This document shows, piece by piece, positions 61,148-64,000 of a stretch of DNA of 64,000 nt. Under the pieces are notes generated by a model that had not been told where the DNA came from, did not search any database, and saw nothing but the letters and a program-made list of their open reading frames with translations. Positions within the stretch are counted from its first letter, which is position 1. Every line of letters begins with the position of its first letter. Origin of the DNA: Streptantibioticus_C sp963761325 (lineage in GTDB: Bacteria > Actinomycetota > Actinomycetes > Streptomycetales > Streptomycetaceae); contig CAVXGZ010000002.1 of assembly GCA_963761325.1 (NCBI GenBank), positions 1,116,001 to 1,180,000 on the forward strand, given 5' to 3'. A program made the position numbers and the translations under genes.

Positions 61148-62830
61148 TCAGCCCTCGCTCAGCGCCGTGTCGAACGGGACGACCAGGGCCGGCTCCGCGT
61201 CCGGCGACGGGCGGCGGGCCTGGTGGAGCCGGAGCCGCGCGGCCCGGCCGGCCAGGTCGAGGGTCATGAACTGGTTCCCGAACCAGGGGCCGCCCGACTT
61301 GCGCCAGGACACCGCCGCCCGGCTCAGCCGGCCGTGCCGGGCGAGCAGCCACCCGATCAGCCGGCCGGCCGCCGTCCAGCCGACCCGGAAGACCACCCGC
61401 ATCGCCGGCGGCACGTTGTTGTGCACCGGGGAGCAGGTCAGCTGCACCACCCGGCTGCCGCCGGCCCGGGCCGCGGACGGCCAGTGCGCCTCGGCCGCGT
61501 AGCCGTGGTGGACGTCCCCCGACAGCACGCAGATCGTCGCGGGGGCCGGCGGGTCCTCCGGCTTCCGGCCCGAGCGGCCGGCCGCCTCCGCCAGCAGCCC
61601 GGCGAGCGCGTCGAACGACCTGCGGAACGCCGGCCAGTGCTCCAGGTCGGCGCGTCGCCGCAGCTTCTCGCCCCACCCGGCCCAGCGCGCACCCCGCACC
61701 CCGGCGCACATCGCCTCGTCCCAGGATTCCATCTGGTGGATCGCCGGCGGAAGCAGCCAGGGCAGCGAGGTGCCGACCAGCAGGTGGTCGTAGTCGCGGT
61801 CGTCGAGCAACTGCTCGCGCAGCCAGGCCAGTTCGCCGTCGTCGATCATGGCCCGACGGCCCTCGTCCAGCACCCGGGCCGAACGCGAGTCGACCACCAC
61901 CAGCCGGACCCGGCCGAAGTCGCGCCGGTAGCTCCACCGCACGCTGTCGCGGTCCCGGTCGGCGCTCTCGGCGAGCTTGCGCACCGCCTCGGTGCCGTCC
62001 GCCGTGCCGCGGACCGCCGCGAACACCGCGTCCTCGGCCAGCTCGGCGGGGGAGAGGTTGCCCAGGTGCTGGTAGACCCAGTACGACATCAGGCCGCCGA
62101 TGACGCGATCGGACCACCAGCCGGTGGACCGGATGTCGTCGAGCCAGGACTGTGAGGTGTTCCAGTCGTCTATCAGGTCGTGGTCGTCGAAGATCATGTA
62201 GGCGGGCACGGTCGACAGCAGCCAGCGCACCCGCGGGTCGCCCCACGATTCGTAGTAGAGGCGGGTGTACTCCTCGTAGTCGGCCACCTGCGACCAGGGC
62301 GGCTCGGACAGGTCGCGCCGGGTGGCCAGCCACTCCTGGACCTCCGGCGACGTCTCGTCCGCGTATATCTGGTCGCCCAGCATCACCAGGACGTCCGGCC
62401 GTCTCGTCGTGCCGCCCTCGGCCAGTTCCCGCGCGAGGGCGTCCAGCGCGTCCGGCCCGTTCTCGTCCGTCCGGTCCGCGGACGGCACGGACCACCGGCA
62501 CGATCCGAAGGCCACCCGCAGCCCGGCCTCGCGGTCGCCGCCCTCGTGCAGGGTGCGGATCGTGCTGGGCGGGAACGCGGAGTCCCGCGGCGGCCAGACC
62601 TGCTCGCCGTCGAGTTCCACGCGGTAGCCGCGCTCGGTGCCCGGGGCCAGCCCGGTGAGGGTCACCAACGCGTAGTGGTGCCCGGCGACGTGCCAGCTGC
62701 CGGCCGGCTCCGACCGCGCACCGTCGTCGCACACCACCATCACCTCGCACGGGCGGTCGACCTCCACCCACACGGTCGCGCTGTTCTCGTCCACATACCG
62801 CAGCAGCGGCCCCAAGCAAAGGTCAGCCAT
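61148..62830 (-). CDS. PhoD-like alkaline phosphatase/metallophosphoesterase
   Basis: A 560-residue protein. The PhoD domain has VAFGSCRW, DVLVMLGDQIYADETSPEV, IFDDHDLIDDWN and CVLSGDVHHGYAAE as metal and active-site motifs. The fibronectin-like N-terminal region LGPLLRYVDENSATVWVEVD is typical. The expected Tat signal is not evident at the ATG chosen, so the protein may be cytosolic; AGAGG lies before the start. It would hydrolyse phosphodiesters. Confidence 0.85.
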   Translation of the reverse strand: MADLCLGPLLRYVDENSATVWVEVDRPCEVMVVCDDGARSEPAGSWHVAGHHYALVTLTGLAPGTERGYRVELDGEQVWPPRDSAFPPSTIRTLHEGGDREAGLRVAFGSCRWSVPSADRTDENGPDALDALARELAEGGTTRRPDVLVMLGDQIYADETSPEVQEWLATRRDLSEPPWSQVADYEEYTRLYYESWGDPRVRWLLSTVPAYMIFDDHDLIDDWNTSQSWLDDIRSTGWWSDRVIGGLMSYWVYQHLGNLSPAELAEDAVFAAVRGTADGTEAVRKLAESADRDRDSVRWSYRRDFGRVRLVVVDSRSARVLDEGRRAMIDDGELAWLREQLLDDRDYDHLLVGTSLPWLLPPAIHQMESWDEAMCAGVRGARWAGWGEKLRRRADLEHWPAFRRSFDALAGLLAEAAGRSGRKPEDPPAPATICVLSGDVHHGYAAEAHWPSAARAGGSRVVQLTCSPVHNNVPPAMRVVFRVGWTAAGRLIGWLLARHGRLSRAAVSWRKSGGPWFGNQFMTLDLAGRAARLRLHQARRPSPDAEPALVVPFDTALSEG

Positions 62831-62953
62831 AGCGCAACCTCTACCCCCGGCTTCGCCGTTGATGTGACCGAACCTGCCGCCGGCGAGAACCGGACAACGC
62901 GGCCCGGCGCCGGCGGCCGGCCGGGTCGCGTCCGGGACGCGGATACTGCCGTC

Positions 62954-63922
62954 GTGCGCGCGAGCAGACTGGTCTCCCTCCTCCTTCTCCTGCAGGCCCG
63001 CGGCCGCCTGACCGCCCAGCAGATGGCCGACGAACTGGAGGTGTCCGTGCGGACCGTCTACCGGGACGTGGCCTCGCTGCACGAGGCGGGCATCCCGCTC
63101 TACGGCGACGCCGGGCCGGCCGGCGGCTACCGGCTGCTCGACGGCTACCGCACCCGGCTGACCGGCCTGACCGCCGACGAGGTGGAGGCGTGGTTCCTCG
63201 CCTCGCTGCCCGAGGCGGCCGAGCAACTGGGCCTGCGGGACGCCGCTGCCGCCGCCGGCCTGAAGTTCACCGCCGCCCTTCCCCCGGCACTGCGCGACCG
63301 GTCGGAACGGCTGCGCGGGTGCTTCCACCTCGACGCCCCCGGCTGGTACGACGGCAGCGAACAGGCCCCGCACCTGCCGGCGGTGGCCCGCGCGGTGTGG
63401 AACCGGCGGGCGGTCCAGGTGCGCTACCGCCGCTGGCGCGAGCCGACCGACGCGGACCGGCGCCTCGAACCGTACGGCCTGGTGCTCAAGGCCGGCCGCT
63501 GGTACGTCGTCGCCCACAACGGGACCGCGCCGCGCACCTACCGGGTGGACCAGATCCTCTCCCTGCGCTCGCTGGACGAGCCCTTCGAGCCGCCGGCGGA
63601 CTTCGAACTCGCCGCGTACTGGCGCGCGTACCTGGCCGGCTTCCACGCCAGGCTCCACCAGGACGTGGCGGTCATCCGCCTGTCGCCGCAGGGCGCGGCC
63701 CGGGTGCCGGGACTGCTAAGCCGCGCCGTCGCCGAGGCGGTGGCGGCCGGCGGCGAGCGCGATCCGGACGGCTGGGTGCGGGCCGCCGTGCCCATCGAGT
63801 CGGCCGGCCACGCGCACGGCGAGTTCCTCCGGCTCGGCGCCGACCTCGAAGTCCTGGAACCGGCGTCACTGCGGGAGCTCCTGGCCCAGTCCGCACGGCA
63901 GCTCGCCGCCCTGTACGGATAG
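62954..63922 (+). CDS. HTH/WYL-domain transcriptional regulator
   Basis: A 322-residue regulator. The N-terminal HTH reads LTAQQMADELEVSVRTVYRD and GYRLLDGYRTRLTGL, followed by the WYL core with VQVRYRRWREPTDADRRLEP and GLVLKAGRWYVVAHN. The C-terminal helical extension ends QSARQLAALYG. A GATACT -10-like sequence lies 7 bases before the GTG at 62954, so the message may be leaderless. It is divergent from the phosphatase gene. Confidence 0.88.
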   Translation: MRASRLVSLLLLLQARGRLTAQQMADELEVSVRTVYRDVASLHEAGIPLYGDAGPAGGYRLLDGYRTRLTGLTADEVEAWFLASLPEAAEQLGLRDAAAAAGLKFTAALPPALRDRSERLRGCFHLDAPGWYDGSEQAPHLPAVARAVWNRRAVQVRYRRWREPTDADRRLEPYGLVLKAGRWYVVAHNGTAPRTYRVDQILSLRSLDEPFEPPADFELAAYWRAYLAGFHARLHQDVAVIRLSPQGAARVPGLLSRAVAEAVAAGGERDPDGWVRAAVPIESAGHAHGEFLRLGADLEVLEPASLRELLAQSARQLAALYG

Positions 63923-64000
63923 GACGGGTCCGGCGTCGGGCACCCCGGGCGGCAGGCGGCGGCGGGACGGCACGGCCGCGGCGGCCAGGGCCGCCGCGGT

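Overview
The window looks like chromosomal DNA from a streptomycete-type actinobacterium. GC is very high, third codon positions are almost always G or C, GTG starts and 4-base start/stop overlaps are common, and the telomere pair tap-tpg, which belongs to linear Streptomyces replicons, is present at 49.7-52.3 kb. Much of the window therefore reads like a chromosome arm: ordinary metabolic cassettes mixed with accessory islands and an insertion-sequence (IS) graveyard.

Layout. 0-9.4 kb: prolyl oligopeptidase, a secreted D,D-carboxypeptidase, a class-A-beta-lactamase-like hydrolase, a Ni/Co permease behind a cobalamin riboswitch, a PdxH-like oxidase, a methyltransferase, a VOC protein and an MFS exporter. 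9.5-16.9 kb: a sugar cluster under a GntR/UTRA regulator (NagB-like isomerase, GH4 glycosidase, BadF/N-acetylglucosamine-kinase-type kinase, and an ABC importer without its own ATPase). 16.9-19.1 kb: a divergent FMN riboswitch in front of a riboflavin synthase/DHBP synthase fusion that overlaps a methyltransferase. 19.1-22.7 kb: TetR, then a flavin monooxygenase, cupin and FAH-family hydrolase behind a promoter bracketed by a perfect 28-bp inverted repeat.

22.8-36.7 kb is the most interesting part. It is an FxSxx-type RiPP and NTPase island. On the minus strand an FxsB-like radical SAM enzyme overlaps a stand-alone HExxH enzyme. Divergently on the plus strand come a 68-residue FxsA-like precursor that lacks the usual FxSxx tail, a 1241-residue FxsT-like protein (degenerate ParA-like, TIR-like, NB-ARC and TPR regions) and an unknown 336-residue protein. 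Converging on these is a minus-strand operon of a large AAA/STAND ATPase, a second ATPase, a membrane-anchored protein and perhaps a cation/proton antiporter. Modification enzymes, precursor and signalling ATPases together suggest a regulated peptide signalling or conflict system.

37-49 kb is decayed accessory DNA: an intradiol dioxygenase, secreted proteins, XRE and transposase remnants, an IS5-type element nested inside an IS3-type element, a toxin-antitoxin pair, an IS relic that supplies a stop codon to its neighbour, a tRNA-like fold and a frameshifted SDR gene. 49.4-52.3 kb is the small HTH-tap-tpg telomere operon. 52.3-64 kb holds a PEP-mutase-like enzyme, an ornithine-cyclodeaminase-like enzyme, an HTH/Clp-N pair read from a 25-bp inverted-repeat promoter, a Ser/Thr kinase with 32-residue repeats, a two-component system coupled to an ABC-2 transporter, a PhoD phosphatase and a WYL regulator.

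All calls come from reading the sequence and protein motifs. No database search was run, so family names are recognition-based.
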